Assembly: GCF_003432075.1 (NCBI RefSeq) | Contig: NZ_QWBU01000002.1 | Location: 434,001-498,000, forward strand | Direction of reading: 5' to 3' | From: Shinella sp. WSJ-2 | Lineage (GTDB): Bacteria > Pseudomonadota > Alphaproteobacteria > Rhizobiales > Rhizobiaceae | Length of the DNA stretch: 64,000 nucleotides | Shown: piece by piece, positions 17,157 through 26,108 of the stretch | How positions within the stretch are numbered: position 1 is the first letter of the stretch | Layout of the letters: each line of letters opens with the position of its first letter | Position numbers and translations under genes: made by a program | The notes under the pieces: model-generated | What the model was told of the DNA's origin: nothing | Seen by the model: the letters and a program-made list of their open reading frames with translations, nothing else | Database searches by the model: none

Positions 17157-18953
17157 TCAGAATGCCTCTGCCGCCAGTTCCATGGTGGTGTCGGCACCGG
17201 CCTCGATGCGGGTCTTGCGGAGCGCGGTTTCCGGCATCAGGCGGTCCATGAAGAACTTTGCGGTGATCAGCTTGTTCTTCAGGAAATCCTCCCGCTCGCC
17301 CGCGCCACCCGCAAGGCCCGCTTCCGCCGCCTTGGCGATCTTGGCCCACATGTAGCCTATGACGACGAGGCCGAAGAGGTGCATGTAGTCGGTCGAGCCG
17401 ACGCCGGCATTGTCGGGCTTGGCCATGGCGTTCTGCATGAACCACATGGTCGCCACCTGAAGGTCGTTCAAGCCCTTCTTGAGGTGCTTGGTGAAGTAGG
17501 CGAGCTTCTCGTCATTGCGGTTCTCCTCGCAGAAATCGCCGATTTCCTTGAAGAGCGCCATGACGGCGCGACCGCCGTTCATGCCGAGCTTGCGGCCGAC
17601 GAGGTCGAGCGCCTGGATGCCGTTGGCGCCCTCATAGATCATGGCGATGCGCGCATCGCGCACATACTGGCTCATGCCGTGTTCTTCGATATAGCCATGA
17701 CCGCCGAAGACCTGCTGGGCCATCACGGCATGGTCGAAGCCCTTGTCGGTGAGCACGCCCTTGAGGATGGGGGTCATCAGGCCGAGGATGTCGTCGGCGG
17801 CCTGGCGTTCCTTCTCGTCGGCGGAGCGGTGAGCGATATCGGATTTCAGCGCGGTCCACAGCGTGAAGGCGCGGCCGCCCTCCGTCCAGGCCTTGATGGT
17901 CATCAGGGTGCGGCGGATGTCGGGATGCACGATCAGCGGATCGGCCTTGCCTTCGGGGTTCTTGACGCCGGACAGTGAGCGGCCCTGCAGACGCTCGCGG
18001 GCATAATTGGCGGCGTTCTGGTAAGCGACTTCGGCAATCGACAGGCCCTGCAGGCCCACACCGAGGCGGGCCTCGTTCATCATGACGAACATGGCGTTGA
18101 GGCCCTTGTTCTCCGCGCCGATGAGGAAGCCTTTCGCTTCGTCATAGTTCATGACGCAGGTGGCGTTGCCGTGGATGCCCATTTTGTGTTCGATGGCACC
18201 GCAGGCGACCGTGTTGCGCTCGCCGGGCGTGCCGTCGTCCTTCAGAACGAACTTCGGCACGATGAACAGCGAGATGCCCTTCACGCCCTCGGGCGCGCCC
18301 TCGATGCGAGCAAGCACGAGGTGCACGATGTTTTCGGACATGTCGTGTTCGCCGGCCGAGATGAAGATTTTCTGGCCTGATATCTTGTAGGACCCGTCGG
18401 CCTGCGGCACGGCCTTGGTGCGGAGCAGGCCAAGGTCGGTACCGCAATGGGGCTCCGTCAGGTTCATCGTGCCGGTCCAAGTGCCCTCGACCATCTTCGG
18501 CAGATAGGCGGCCTTCTGTTCGTCGGAGCCGTGCACGAGGATCGCGGCGATCGCGCCCTGCGTCAGGCCGGGATACATGGTGAGCGCCATATTGGCGGAC
18601 GACATATATTCGCCGACGGCGGTGTGCAGGATATAGGGCAGGCCCTGGCCGCCGAATTCTTCCGGTACCGCAAGACCCATCCAGCCGCCCTGGCGGTAGA
18701 GGTCGTAGGCTTCCTTGAACCCCTTCGGCGTCTTCACCGTCGCGTCGTCGTTGCGGACGCAGCCTTCCTGGTCGCCGGAAAGGTTGACGGGGAAGAGCAC
18801 CTCTTCAGCGACCTTGGCGGCCTCGCCGGTAATCGCTTCCACCATGTCGGCCGTCGCATCGGCGAAGCCGGGCAGGTTGTTGTACCGCTCCAGCGACAGG
18901 ACGTCGTTCAAGATGAAAAGCGTGTCATTCACGGGGGCCTTGTAGATCGGCAT
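17157..18953 (-). CDS. acyl-CoA dehydrogenase (DmdC-like, C-terminally extended)
   Basis: 598-aa flavoprotein, longer than the classical 380-aa type, with N-terminal, middle and C-terminal acyl-CoA dehydrogenase domains plus a C-terminal helical extension (about 470-598). This is the 3-methylmercaptopropionyl-CoA dehydrogenase/DmdC-like subgroup used for long-chain acyl-CoA in rhizobia. Signature segments are [19 protein letters not shown] (FAD/substrate loop) and [19 protein letters not shown], with the catalytic glutamate in YEGANG. It catalyses the first oxidation of beta-oxidation and passes electrons to ETF. It is the first gene of the operon and lies directly behind a palindromic operator at 19018-19041. 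Confidence 0.93.
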   Translation of the reverse strand: MPIYKAPVNDTLFILNDVLSLERYNNLPGFADATADMVEAITGEAAKVAEEVLFPVNLSGDQEGCVRNDDATVKTPKGFKEAYDLYRQGGWMGLAVPEEFGGQGLPYILHTAVGEYMSSANMALTMYPGLTQGAIAAILVHGSDEQKAAYLPKMVEGTWTGTMNLTEPHCGTDLGLLRTKAVPQADGSYKISGQKIFISAGEHDMSENIVHLVLARIEGAPEGVKGISLFIVPKFVLKDDGTPGERNTVACGAIEHKMGIHGNATCVMNYDEAKGFLIGAENKGLNAMFVMMNEARLGVGLQGLSIAEVAYQNAANYARERLQGRSLSGVKNPEGKADPLIVHPDIRRTLMTIKAWTEGGRAFTLWTALKSDIAHRSADEKERQAADDILGLMTPILKGVLTDKGFDHAVMAQQVFGGHGYIEEHGMSQYVRDARIAMIYEGANGIQALDLVGRKLGMNGGRAVMALFKEIGDFCEENRNDEKLAYFTKHLKKGLNDLQVATMWFMQNAMAKPDNAGVGSTDYMHLFGLVVIGYMWAKIAKAAEAGLAGGAGEREDFLKNKLITAKFFMDRLMPETALRKTRIEAGADTTMELAAEAF

Positions 18954-19017
18954 TGCTTGCGTTCCTCACCTATCCCGCGGACGTGAGTCCGCTCCTTGGG
19001 TTTGGATACTATAAAAC

Positions 19018-19041
19018 TTTGACGTTTGCGTAAACGTCAAA
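19018..19041. promoter_or_regulatory. palindromic operator over the fad operon promoter
   Basis: TTTGACGTTT-GCGT-AAACGTCAAA, a perfect ten-base inverted repeat. On the minus strand it contains a TTGACG -35-like hexamer, with TTTTAT as a possible -10 eighteen bases later, so a bound protein would block the polymerase. The sequence resembles sites I recall for MerR-type LiuR regulators of branched-chain and fatty-acid catabolism; that assignment is inference. Confidence 0.6.
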
Positions 19042-19205
19042 ACGCAAGGGCGGTGAATTTTTCGTCGGATGGGGAAGGCGGCGGGATGGATGATGTCAGG
19101 GACGCGATGCGGATGCGCCTCTGGGCGGGGTGCTGTGCCGCAACCGGTCGCCATTCCTCCCGAACGCCATTCTATGAGCAAATCGTTAAAAAATTTCCGA
19201 GCCGG

Positions 19206-19220
19206 TTAACCGCTTGTTTA
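19206..19220 (+). promoter_or_regulatory. CtrA-like site upstream of podJ
   Basis: TTAA-N7-TTTA is one mismatch from the CtrA consensus TTAA-N7-TTAA. It lies about 190 bp before podJ and 42 bp from a GANTC site (19262-19266, GAATC), the CcrM methylation target. Cell-cycle control of podJ is established in Caulobacter, so both elements are plausible here. Confidence 0.4.
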
Positions 19221-19412
19221 CCACGTTTCGTGAATTGTGGCGTCTGAGGGCGTGGGATCGGGAATCATCTCGTTTCCCCTCTGTGGCGCCCGGCTTCCGG
19301 CCGGGACGGACAGGGACGATCCCGCCGAATGGAATGAAGGGCGCAGCCGGGCGGCAGCGCTTTCAAGCGTATCTCCCGGCAGGCCGAGGCGGCCGCCAAA
19401 GTGAGGCGAAAG

Positions 19413-22400
19413 ATGAACGGATCGCGAAACCCGCAACGTCCCGGCGAACGCTCTTCGCTCGACGCGCTCAATCGCACCATCGAGGGGCTGGAAGCCCGCA
19501 TCGAAGGTCTGATGGCCGGTGGCCGCGACACGCGCCCCCGCAGCGACGAACGCTATGCGCCGCGCGGCGAGCAGGCCCGCTACGAGCCGCAGCAGCGCGC
19601 CATCCCGCTGCGCGAGGACCCGGTCTCCGAAATCATGCAGCGCCAGCGCGCCATCGAAGGCGGCCGCGAGCGCGTCGCCCAGCGTTTGGAACGCCGCCCC
19701 GTTTCGACTGATCATCACGCCGCAGCCCAGCAGGCGCATGCTGCCTATGGCAACCAGGCTGTCGCCTATGGCGGGCAGCAGGCCGCTTACGGTGAACGGC
19801 AGCCCGCCTATGCCGCTCAGCACGCCGCACCCGCCCGTGCGGACAACTCGGTCGAGGACATCGCCAAGGCACTCGTCTCGCTGCGCCAGGACCTCAAGAA
19901 GGACATCGCCGACGGTCTCGAGCGCGAGATGCAGTCGCTGCGCTCGGAAATCCGCGGCATCCGCCAGATGGCCGAGGGCCGTGGCAATAACGACGACGTG
20001 CGCGAAGAGCTGACGCGTCTTTCCGCGGGCATCGGCCAGCTCGGCCGCCAGTCCAGCCAGACAGACGGCCTGCGCGTCGAGTTCGACGAGCTGCGCTCGG
20101 TGCTTGACGGCCTCGCCCGCGAGGATTCCGTGCGCCGCATGGAAGACCGCTGGACCGGCGTCGAGAAGAAGCTCTCCGCCTTCGACCAGACCCGCGACGA
20201 CGAACTGGTGGCGCTCGCCTACCGGCTCGACGAGCTGAAGGCACAGATCGGTGCGATCAGCGCGACGCCGGCGATCCACGCGCTGGAAGGCAAGATCGAG
20301 ACGATCGCGCGCGCCATCGACATGCTGGCCCGTCAGGCGCAACAACCGGACGATCGCCATTTCGTTTCCGCCGTCACCTCGCAGTTCGAAGGTCTCGATA
20401 CGCGCCTCGACGAGATCAGCCGCGCCATCGCCGCCGCCGGCCGCATGCAGCAGTCCGCGTCGGTCGACAATACCATGATGCAGCGCCTGGAAGGCCGCAT
20501 CGCCGATCTCGCCGGTCAGCTCGACATGATCGCCCATCGCCCGGCGCCGGCTCCTGATCAGGGTCTTGGCCTGCGCATCGAGGCTTTGGCCAGCCGCATC
20601 GAGGAGCTTTCCAACGAGCGCGCGGCGCTGCGCCTCGAAGAGCGCATCGAGCAGCTGTCGCTGATGCTGGAGCAGAGCCAGCAGGCGGCACCCGCCCGCG
20701 AAAGCGACGAGCTTGCCTATTATCTCTCGGATATCTCGCGCAAGATCGATGCGCTCGACCAGGGCAGCGTCAACGACGTGCTTGCCGAGCGGCTGGATGC
20801 ACTCGCCCGCCGCATCGACAATCTCGATACCGCACCCGTTGGCAGCCCGTTCCAGGACGACCGCTTCTCGCAGATCGAAGGCCGCCTGTCGGCCATTGCG
20901 GACCGCCTTGATGCCACGCGCGTCGCGCCAGCGGGTGACCACGAAGCCCTCCGGGGTCTCGAGGCACAGATCGCCCATCTCTCGACGCTGATCAGCACGC
21001 CGTCCGCCGGCATTGCCGCGACCTCGCCGGACGTTGAAAACCGTCTCGCGACGATCGAAGACTATATGGCGACCAACGACGAATATATCGTCGAGGCTGC
21101 CCGCCAGGCAGCGGAAGCCGTCATGGAAGCCTATCGTCATGCCGGGCCGACCAGTGCGGCCGCCGTCGACATGGAAGCGATCGCCGGCCTGGCCGACGAC
21201 CTGCGCGCATTGGAAGACCTGACCCGCTCCAGCGAGGAGCGCACGGCGCGCACCTTCGACGCGTTGCATGACACGCTGGTGCAGATCGCCGGTCGCCTCG
21301 AACAGCTCGACGCCCCGCGCGAAACGTTTGGCCGCCGCGAGGCCGTCCAGCCGCGCGCGGAAATGCCCCGTGCAGAGATGCCGGCCATGGATTTCGGCCG
21401 CGCCGAAGAGCCCGCTGCCAGCCTCTATGGCAACGACTATCCCTTCGACGACGATGGTTTCGGCAATGCGGGCCGCAAGGCCGAGGCCGAAGCACCGCGC
21501 GAGGAAAGCCGCTTTGCCGAAGTCGAGGTCGAGCATATCGACGTTCCGGAACGCCCTGTTGTCGAGGATGCGGCTGAGCAGGTTGTGGCGCTCGTCGCCG
21601 CCGAGCCCCAGGCGAAGGGCGGCCTGCTCGCCGGCCTGAAGCGCCGCTTCGCACCGGGCCGCAAGGAAACCGCCGCCGTCGCCGAGCGCCACCAGATCGA
21701 TCCGGCACCGGCGCTCGATCCGGTCGACGAACTGGCGCCGGAAGAGGCGAACCAGCTGCTGGAGCCCGGCTCGGGCGTGCCGGACGTGCGCCGCATCCTG
21801 GAGCGCGTGCGCGCCGGCCAGACCGCAGGGGCCCGTTCCGTGACTTCAGGCGAAGGTGACAAGGCCGCCCAGCAGATCGCCGCCGCCCGCCGCGCCGCCA
21901 AGATTGCCGCCGAGGAGGCCGATGCCATCTCGCGCGTCGCTCCGGCCAAGAAGGGCGACAAGCCGGCAAAGGCCGGCGACAAGCCCGCCTCCGCGCTGGC
22001 GCGCCACCGCCGGCCGATCCTGCTCGCCGTCGGTGCCGTGCTCCTGGCGATCATGTCCTATCCGCTCGTCACGGCCGTCATCAGCGGCGACGATGCGCCT
22101 GTTATCGTCGAGCAGACCTCTGTCAATTCCGATGCCAAGCCGGCTGAAACGACCACCGGTTCCGGCGAAGCCGTGACGGCCAATACGGCTGCTGCGCCCG
22201 TCACAGAAGACAAGGCCGACACGAAGGCGCTGGCCGATCCCGCTCCGGCGGATGACGTTCTGGCCGGCGACGACAAGGCTGCTGCCGCCGAGACGACGGC
22301 GATCCCGACGTCGGGCTCCGATATGCTGGCCGCGCCTGCGGCCGGCAGCGATGCCGACACGGCCGGCTTCGAGCCGGTGACGACGCCGGACGCCGGGCCG

Positions 22401-23330
22401 GTTGCCGGCACGGACACGTCCGCCGCCGAAAAGGCACCGGTCGATACGATCGAGACGGCAGCCATCGTCGTTCCCGAGGCCATCACCCCGCCGTCGCTCT
22501 CCAAGGCTGCGACCGAGGGCGACGCGCTCGCGCTGTTTGAGATCGGCGCGCGCTACACGGACGGCCGCGGTGTGGCGACCGACCTCGCGCAGGCCGCGCA
22601 CTGGTATGAGCTTTCGGCGGCGCGCGGTTTCGCCCCGGCCGAATACCGCCTCGCCAATCTCTACGAAAAGGGCCAGGGCGTCGAACGCGACCTGGAGCGG
22701 GCACGCAAGCTCTATGAGGCAGCAGCCGTCAAGGGCAATGCCAGCGCCATGCATAACCTCGCTGTTCTGCTCGCCACGGGCACCGGAACGGCACAGCCGG
22801 ATTTCGAAGGGGCCGCAAAGTGGTTTCAGAAGGCCTCTGAACTCGGTGTGCGTGACAGCCAGTTCAACCTCGCCATCCTCTATGCGCGCGGCAACGGCGT
22901 GAAGCAGGACCTGGTCGAATCCTACAAGTGGTTCGCCATTGCCGCCCGCGACGGCGACCGCGATGCCGGCGCCAAGCGCGACGAGGTGGCCAATGCCATG
23001 CGTCCCGAGCAGCTTTCCGACGCCAAGGCGAAGGTCGAGCTGTGGAAGCCGCAGGCGCTGGACGACAAGGCGAACTCGGCCGAACTGCCCGACGAATGGG
23101 TCGGCAAGCCGACCAAGACCGCCAGCGTCGACATGAAGAAGGCCATCCGCAACATCCAGGCCATCCTCAACAACAATGGTTTCAACGCCGGCACGCCGGA
23201 CGGAGAGATGGGCAAGAAGACCGTCGCCGCCATCAAGTCCTTCCAGAAGTCCGTCGGGCAGGCCGAGACGGGCGAGATCGACGACGCGCTGGTCAACGAA
23301 CTCCTGAAGCGCAACAAGCAGCCGAGCTGA
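19413..23330 (+). CDS. podJ: PodJ-like polarity factor (coiled coil, Sel1, peptidoglycan-binding)
   Basis: 1305-aa protein. The cytoplasmic N-terminal two-thirds (to about residue 720) is coiled coil with many repeats of the type LEGRIADLAGQLD and RLDALARRIDNLD. A single transmembrane helix lies at about 866-888 (PILLAVGAVLLAIMSYPLV). An acidic Ala/Thr-rich periplasmic linker follows, then about four Sel1/TPR-like repeats at about 1030-1195 (ALFEIGARYTDGRGVATDL, AEYRLANLYEKGQGVERDL) and a C-terminal peptidoglycan-binding domain at about 1240-1300 (NNNGFNAGTPDGEMGKKTV). This is the PodJ layout: a membrane-anchored polar organiser that recruits cell-division and polarity proteins. Location beside the fad operon matches the rhizobial podJ1 context as I recall it. 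ATG 19413 has GAGG six bases upstream. Confidence 0.9.
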   Translation: MNGSRNPQRPGERSSLDALNRTIEGLEARIEGLMAGGRDTRPRSDERYAPRGEQARYEPQQRAIPLREDPVSEIMQRQRAIEGGRERVAQRLERRPVSTDHHAAAQQAHAAYGNQAVAYGGQQAAYGERQPAYAAQHAAPARADNSVEDIAKALVSLRQDLKKDIADGLEREMQSLRSEIRGIRQMAEGRGNNDDVREELTRLSAGIGQLGRQSSQTDGLRVEFDELRSVLDGLAREDSVRRMEDRWTGVEKKLSAFDQTRDDELVALAYRLDELKAQIGAISATPAIHALEGKIETIARAIDMLARQAQQPDDRHFVSAVTSQFEGLDTRLDEISRAIAAAGRMQQSASVDNTMMQRLEGRIADLAGQLDMIAHRPAPAPDQGLGLRIEALASRIEELSNERAALRLEERIEQLSLMLEQSQQAAPARESDELAYYLSDISRKIDALDQGSVNDVLAERLDALARRIDNLDTAPVGSPFQDDRFSQIEGRLSAIADRLDATRVAPAGDHEALRGLEAQIAHLSTLISTPSAGIAATSPDVENRLATIEDYMATNDEYIVEAARQAAEAVMEAYRHAGPTSAAAVDMEAIAGLADDLRALEDLTRSSEERTARTFDALHDTLVQIAGRLEQLDAPRETFGRREAVQPRAEMPRAEMPAMDFGRAEEPAASLYGNDYPFDDDGFGNAGRKAEAEAPREESRFAEVEVEHIDVPERPVVEDAAEQVVALVAAEPQAKGGLLAGLKRRFAPGRKETAAVAERHQIDPAPALDPVDELAPEEANQLLEPGSGVPDVRRILERVRAGQTAGARSVTSGEGDKAAQQIAAARRAAKIAAEEADAISRVAPAKKGDKPAKAGDKPASALARHRRPILLAVGAVLLAIMSYPLVTAVISGDDAPVIVEQTSVNSDAKPAETTTGSGEAVTANTAAAPVTEDKADTKALADPAPADDVLAGDDKAAAAETTAIPTSGSDMLAAPAAGSDADTAGFEPVTTPDAGPVAGTDTSAAEKAPVDTIETAAIVVPEAITPPSLSKAATEGDALALFEIGARYTDGRGVATDLAQAAHWYELSAARGFAPAEYRLANLYEKGQGVERDLERARKLYEAAAVKGNASAMHNLAVLLATGTGTAQPDFEGAAKWFQKASELGVRDSQFNLAILYARGNGVKQDLVESYKWFAIAARDGDRDAGAKRDEVANAMRPEQLSDAKAKVELWKPQALDDKANSAELPDEWVGKPTKTASVDMKKAIRNIQAILNNNGFNAGTPDGEMGKKTVAAIKSFQKSVGQAETGEIDDALVNELLKRNKQPS

Positions 23331-23781
23331 TCGGCTTTCTCTGGAAGGAGCCCACGCAAGGGCTTCTCCGGTTGGCTTGTCCAACCCGCGGGCATGACGC
23401 TCACCACAACGCCGCACGCTGATCACGATGTGCAACAGGCGTTGTGGCATTTTGTGTGCGATGCACGATTTCATCCTTAAATCGGCCCCGATTTGCGGAA
23501 TTATGCAGTAGAAAATTCATGTCTCTCCAAGATGATAAGGCGTTCGTGAAACGTCCTCGTCGATGAGGGGTGAAGGGCGTGCCGCATGGGCTCGTCCGAA
23601 GACCGATCCTTGCGTGATGCGGGGCGCGACCGACCGATGGAGGGGTTCCCTTTTCGCGGTGGGGCGCTTGTCTGCATTCACGGCCTGCCGATAGGAGCCG
23701 CGGCAGGCGCAGGACGGGGAAAGCGGCTGACAGAGACGTGGCCTCCGCGAGAGCGGAAACATTGCCGATCGGGGTATCGTT
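23331..23781. other. 451-bp intergenic region after podJ
   Basis: No credible gene. It holds the putative podJ terminator (23404-23451). The rest is ordinary sequence leading to the TSUP exporter start, with an AT-richer stretch at about 23450-23520 that could contain its promoter, but no convincing -35/-10 pair was found. Confidence 0.55.
23404..23451 (+). terminator. putative podJ terminator
   Basis: Outer stem CCACAACGCC (23404-23413) with GGCGTTGTGG (23438-23447); inner stem GCAC (23414-23417) with GTGC (23430-23433); four unpaired bases in between. The structure is followed by CATTTTGTG. The T-run is short but the position, 73 bp after the podJ stop, fits. Confidence 0.5.
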
Positions 23782-24708
23782 GTGACTGTGTACCTGCCTA
23801 TTGCAGAGCTGTCGGTGAACATCTTCATCATTCTCGGCATGGGCGCGGCCGTCGGTTTCCTTTCCGGCATGTTCGGCGTGGGCGGCGGCTTCCTCATCAC
23901 GCCGCTGCTCATCTTCTACAACATCCCCCCGGTCGTCGCGGTCGCCACCGGCGCCAACCAGGTCGTTGCCTCCTCGGTCTCCGGCTCGCTGTCGCATTTC
24001 CGGCGCGGCACGTTGGATGTGAAGCTCGGCACGGTGCTTCTGGTCGGCGGTCTGGCGGGCGCCACCGTCGGTATCTGGATCTTTGCACTGCTGCGCAGCG
24101 TCGGCCAGCTCGACCTCGTCATTTCGTTGCTCTATGTGGCGTTGCTCGGCACCGTCGGCACGCTGATGCTGCTTGAAAGCATCCGGGCGCTGCGCCGTTC
24201 GGCCAAGAACCAGCCCGTCTCGCTGCGCCGGCCCGGCCAGCACAGCTGGGTGCACCGCCTGCCGCTCAAGATGCGCTTCAAGAAGTCGAAGATCTATCTC
24301 AGCGTCATTCCGGTCGTCGGTCTCGGCTTCTGCATCGGCATACTGACCTCCGTCATGGGCGTCGGCGGTGGCTTCATCATGGTTCCCGCCATGATCTATC
24401 TCCTGCGCATCCCGACCAACGTGGTCGTCGGCACCTCGCTGTTCCAGATCATCTTCGTCACCGCCTATACGACGATCGTGCAGGCGACGGCGAACCATGC
24501 GGTCGATATCGTGCTCGCCTTCATCCTGATGGTCGCGGGCGTCATCGGCGCGCAATACGGCGTGCGCGTCGGCCAGAAGCTGCGCGGCGAACAGCTGCGT
24601 GCGCTCTTGGCGCTGCTGGTGCTTGCCGTCGGTGCCCGCCTCGCCGTCGATCTCGTGCATACGCCCGCCGATATCTACTCCGTCGTCAGCGAGGGGGTCT
24701 ATCGATGA
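23782..24708 (+). CDS. TSUP (TauE/SafE) family sulfite/anion exporter
   Basis: 308-aa polytopic membrane protein with two TSUP repeats. The glycine-rich signatures GMFGVGGGFLITPLLIFYNI (repeat 1) and TSVMGVGGGFIMVPAMIYLL (repeat 2) are the hallmark of TauE/SafE exporters, which move sulfite, sulfoacetate or other organosulfur anions. The central loop (residues about 135-165) is basic. The start is GTG 23782; no better start fits. It overlaps the next gene by four bases (ATGA), so the two products are made together. The TSUP plus TIGR02186 pair is conserved in alphaproteobacteria. Confidence 0.9.
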   Translation: MTVYLPIAELSVNIFIILGMGAAVGFLSGMFGVGGGFLITPLLIFYNIPPVVAVATGANQVVASSVSGSLSHFRRGTLDVKLGTVLLVGGLAGATVGIWIFALLRSVGQLDLVISLLYVALLGTVGTLMLLESIRALRRSAKNQPVSLRRPGQHSWVHRLPLKMRFKKSKIYLSVIPVVGLGFCIGILTSVMGVGGGFIMVPAMIYLLRIPTNVVVGTSLFQIIFVTAYTTIVQATANHAVDIVLAFILMVAGVIGAQYGVRVGQKLRGEQLRALLALLVLAVGARLAVDLVHTPADIYSVVSEGVYR

Positions 24709-25499
24709 GAGCGCTCGCCGCCCTCCTTCTCCTCATCGGCCTTGCGGTGCCGGCCGGCGCGCAGGTGCTGGAGGACAAGCCCGTCAATTTCCCGGAAAAG
24801 CTCGAGATCGGCATTTCCACCGACGAGATCGCCATTTCCTCGGATTTCCGTGGCGCGGACCTGACGATCTTCGGCGCCATCGAAGGCTATGACCCGGCGC
24901 TGCTCGCCCAGAGCAAATACGATATCGTCGTGGCGCTGGAAGGCCCGAAGGACAACAACACGGTGCGCGTCAAGGAGCGTATCTTCGGCATATGGGTCAA
25001 CCGCCGCTCGATGACCTTCGAGCTCGTGCCGGAATCCTATTCGCTGTCGAGCACCCGCGATCTGGAGACCATCGCCCCGACCGCCATGTTGAACGGTGTC
25101 GGAGTCGGCATCCACCATATCCGCCTGTCGCCGATCGGCTATGTCGGCGACGGCAGCAATATCACGGAATTCCGCGACGCCTTCCGCCGGCTGAAGGAAA
25201 GCGGCGGCTTCTACCAGCGTGATCCCGGCGGTGTGCAGTTCATCAGCGCGAGCCTCTTTAAGGCGACCGTCAAGCTGCCGGCCAGCGTGCCGAACGGCAC
25301 CCATGTGGTGCGCGCGCATCTCTTCAGGGATGGCGTTTTCATCGCTGAAAAGGCGCTGCCGCTGCGTGTGATGAAGACCGGCATCGAGCAGATGATCTCG
25401 AACGCCGCTTACAACAATTCGCTGGCCTACGGCGCCTTCTCGGTGACGCTGGCGCTCTTGACCGGCTGGCTTGCCAGCGTGGTCTTCCGCAAGGATTGA
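24705..25499 (+). CDS. TIGR02186 family membrane-anchored protein
   Basis: 264-aa protein with a signal peptide (ALAALLLLIGLAVPAGA), a beta-rich periplasmic domain and one C-terminal transmembrane helix (SVTLALLTGWLASVVF). The N-terminal part has KLEIGISTDEIAISSDFRGA and the domain contains the LTIFGAIEG and YDIVVALEGP segments found in TIGR02186, a family known mainly from alphaproteobacteria next to TSUP exporters. Its function is not established. Because translation is coupled to the exporter, it is likely a periplasmic partner or gating subunit. Confidence 0.85.
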   Translation: MRALAALLLLIGLAVPAGAQVLEDKPVNFPEKLEIGISTDEIAISSDFRGADLTIFGAIEGYDPALLAQSKYDIVVALEGPKDNNTVRVKERIFGIWVNRRSMTFELVPESYSLSSTRDLETIAPTAMLNGVGVGIHHIRLSPIGYVGDGSNITEFRDAFRRLKESGGFYQRDPGGVQFISASLFKATVKLPASVPNGTHVVRAHLFRDGVFIAEKALPLRVMKTGIEQMISNAAYNNSLAYGAFSVTLALLTGWLASVVFRKD

Positions 25500-25994
25500 T
25501 CAGCCGGCGCGCCGCGCTACGGCCGCCTCATAGGCGGCCTGCAATTCGCCGAAGACGGAGCGGGCGGGCATGGGAGCACCCATGTGGATGGCGCGCAGCT
25601 CGTCCGCGAAGGCCGCCCACATGTCGGGGCCGCCGTCCTCCAGGAGTTCGGCGCGGATCGACAGTTCCTCCGTGACGGGCAGGAAACGCCGGCCCCAGGC
25701 ACCCATCATGGCGAAGACCGGCACCAGCGCGATGCCCATCTCGGTCAGGCTGTAAAGCGCCTTCTGCTTGTGGCTCGGATCGTCTTCCTTGGTGATCAGC
25801 CCTTCCGCGACGAGGCGCTTCAGCCGGTCGGCGAGGATGTTGGAGGCGATGCCTTCTTCCGATTTCGTCAGAAGCTCGCGGAAATGCCGGCGGTTGCCGA
25901 ACATCATGTCGCGCAGAACGATGAGGCTCCAGCGGTCGCCGAGAATTTCCAGCGTCAGATTGATCGGGCAGCCGGACCGGTTCGAGTCTTTCAT
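25500..25994 (-). CDS. HxlR-family transcriptional regulator
   Basis: 164-aa winged-helix regulator. The N-terminus has the HxlR cysteine in SGCPINLTLEILGDRW, and the recognition region includes FGNRRHFRELLTKSEEGIASN and LKRLVAEGLITKED. The C-terminal half (about 70 residues beyond the usual 110-120) has no recognised domain but is common in this subgroup. ATG 25994 has GGAGAA close upstream; an alternative start at 26045 would overlap the operator. HxlR proteins respond to thiol-reactive, quinone or aldehyde stress, and here the conserved cysteine near the N-terminus is the likely sensor. It is divergent from the DHFR-like gene, with a perfect palindrome between the two starts. Confidence 0.88.
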   Translation of the reverse strand: MKDSNRSGCPINLTLEILGDRWSLIVLRDMMFGNRRHFRELLTKSEEGIASNILADRLKRLVAEGLITKEDDPSHKQKALYSLTEMGIALVPVFAMMGAWGRRFLPVTEELSIRAELLEDGGPDMWAAFADELRAIHMGAPMPARSVFGELQAAYEAAVARRAG

Positions 25995-26043
25995 ACGATT
26001 CTCCAAAACTGCTTGCATAATACAATCAGTTTTGCTATCCATC

Positions 26044-26068
26044 AACCAGTTGCAAATAGCAACTGGTT
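26044..26068. promoter_or_regulatory. perfect operator palindrome between divergent hxlR and DHFR-like genes
   Basis: AACCAGTTGC-AAATA-GCAACTGGTT, ten-base arms with a five-base spacer, 50 bp from the regulator start and 41 bp from the DHFR-like start. Position and symmetry make it the probable binding site of the HxlR regulator, controlling both genes. Confidence 0.7.
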
Positions 26069-26108
26069 ACATCAGGCGCGGCATGGCCGCGAAAGGGAGG
26101 GCAAGGCG

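Larger units (their letters stand above)
18954..19412. other. 459-bp divergent regulatory region (fad operon / podJ)
   Basis: Gene-free divergent promoter region. It contains the palindromic operator upstream of the fad operon (19018-19041), a CtrA-like half-site pair (19206-19220), a GANTC methylation site (19262-19266), and the podJ ribosome-binding site GAGG six bases before ATG 19413. Nothing else in it looks coding. Confidence 0.7.

Noticed and set aside
19218-21692. 824-residue open frame on the minus strand inside podJ
   Set aside because: Pure antisense shadow of the GC-rich coiled-coil region; the podJ frame has recognisable TM, Sel1 and peptidoglycan-binding domains and a ribosome-binding site.
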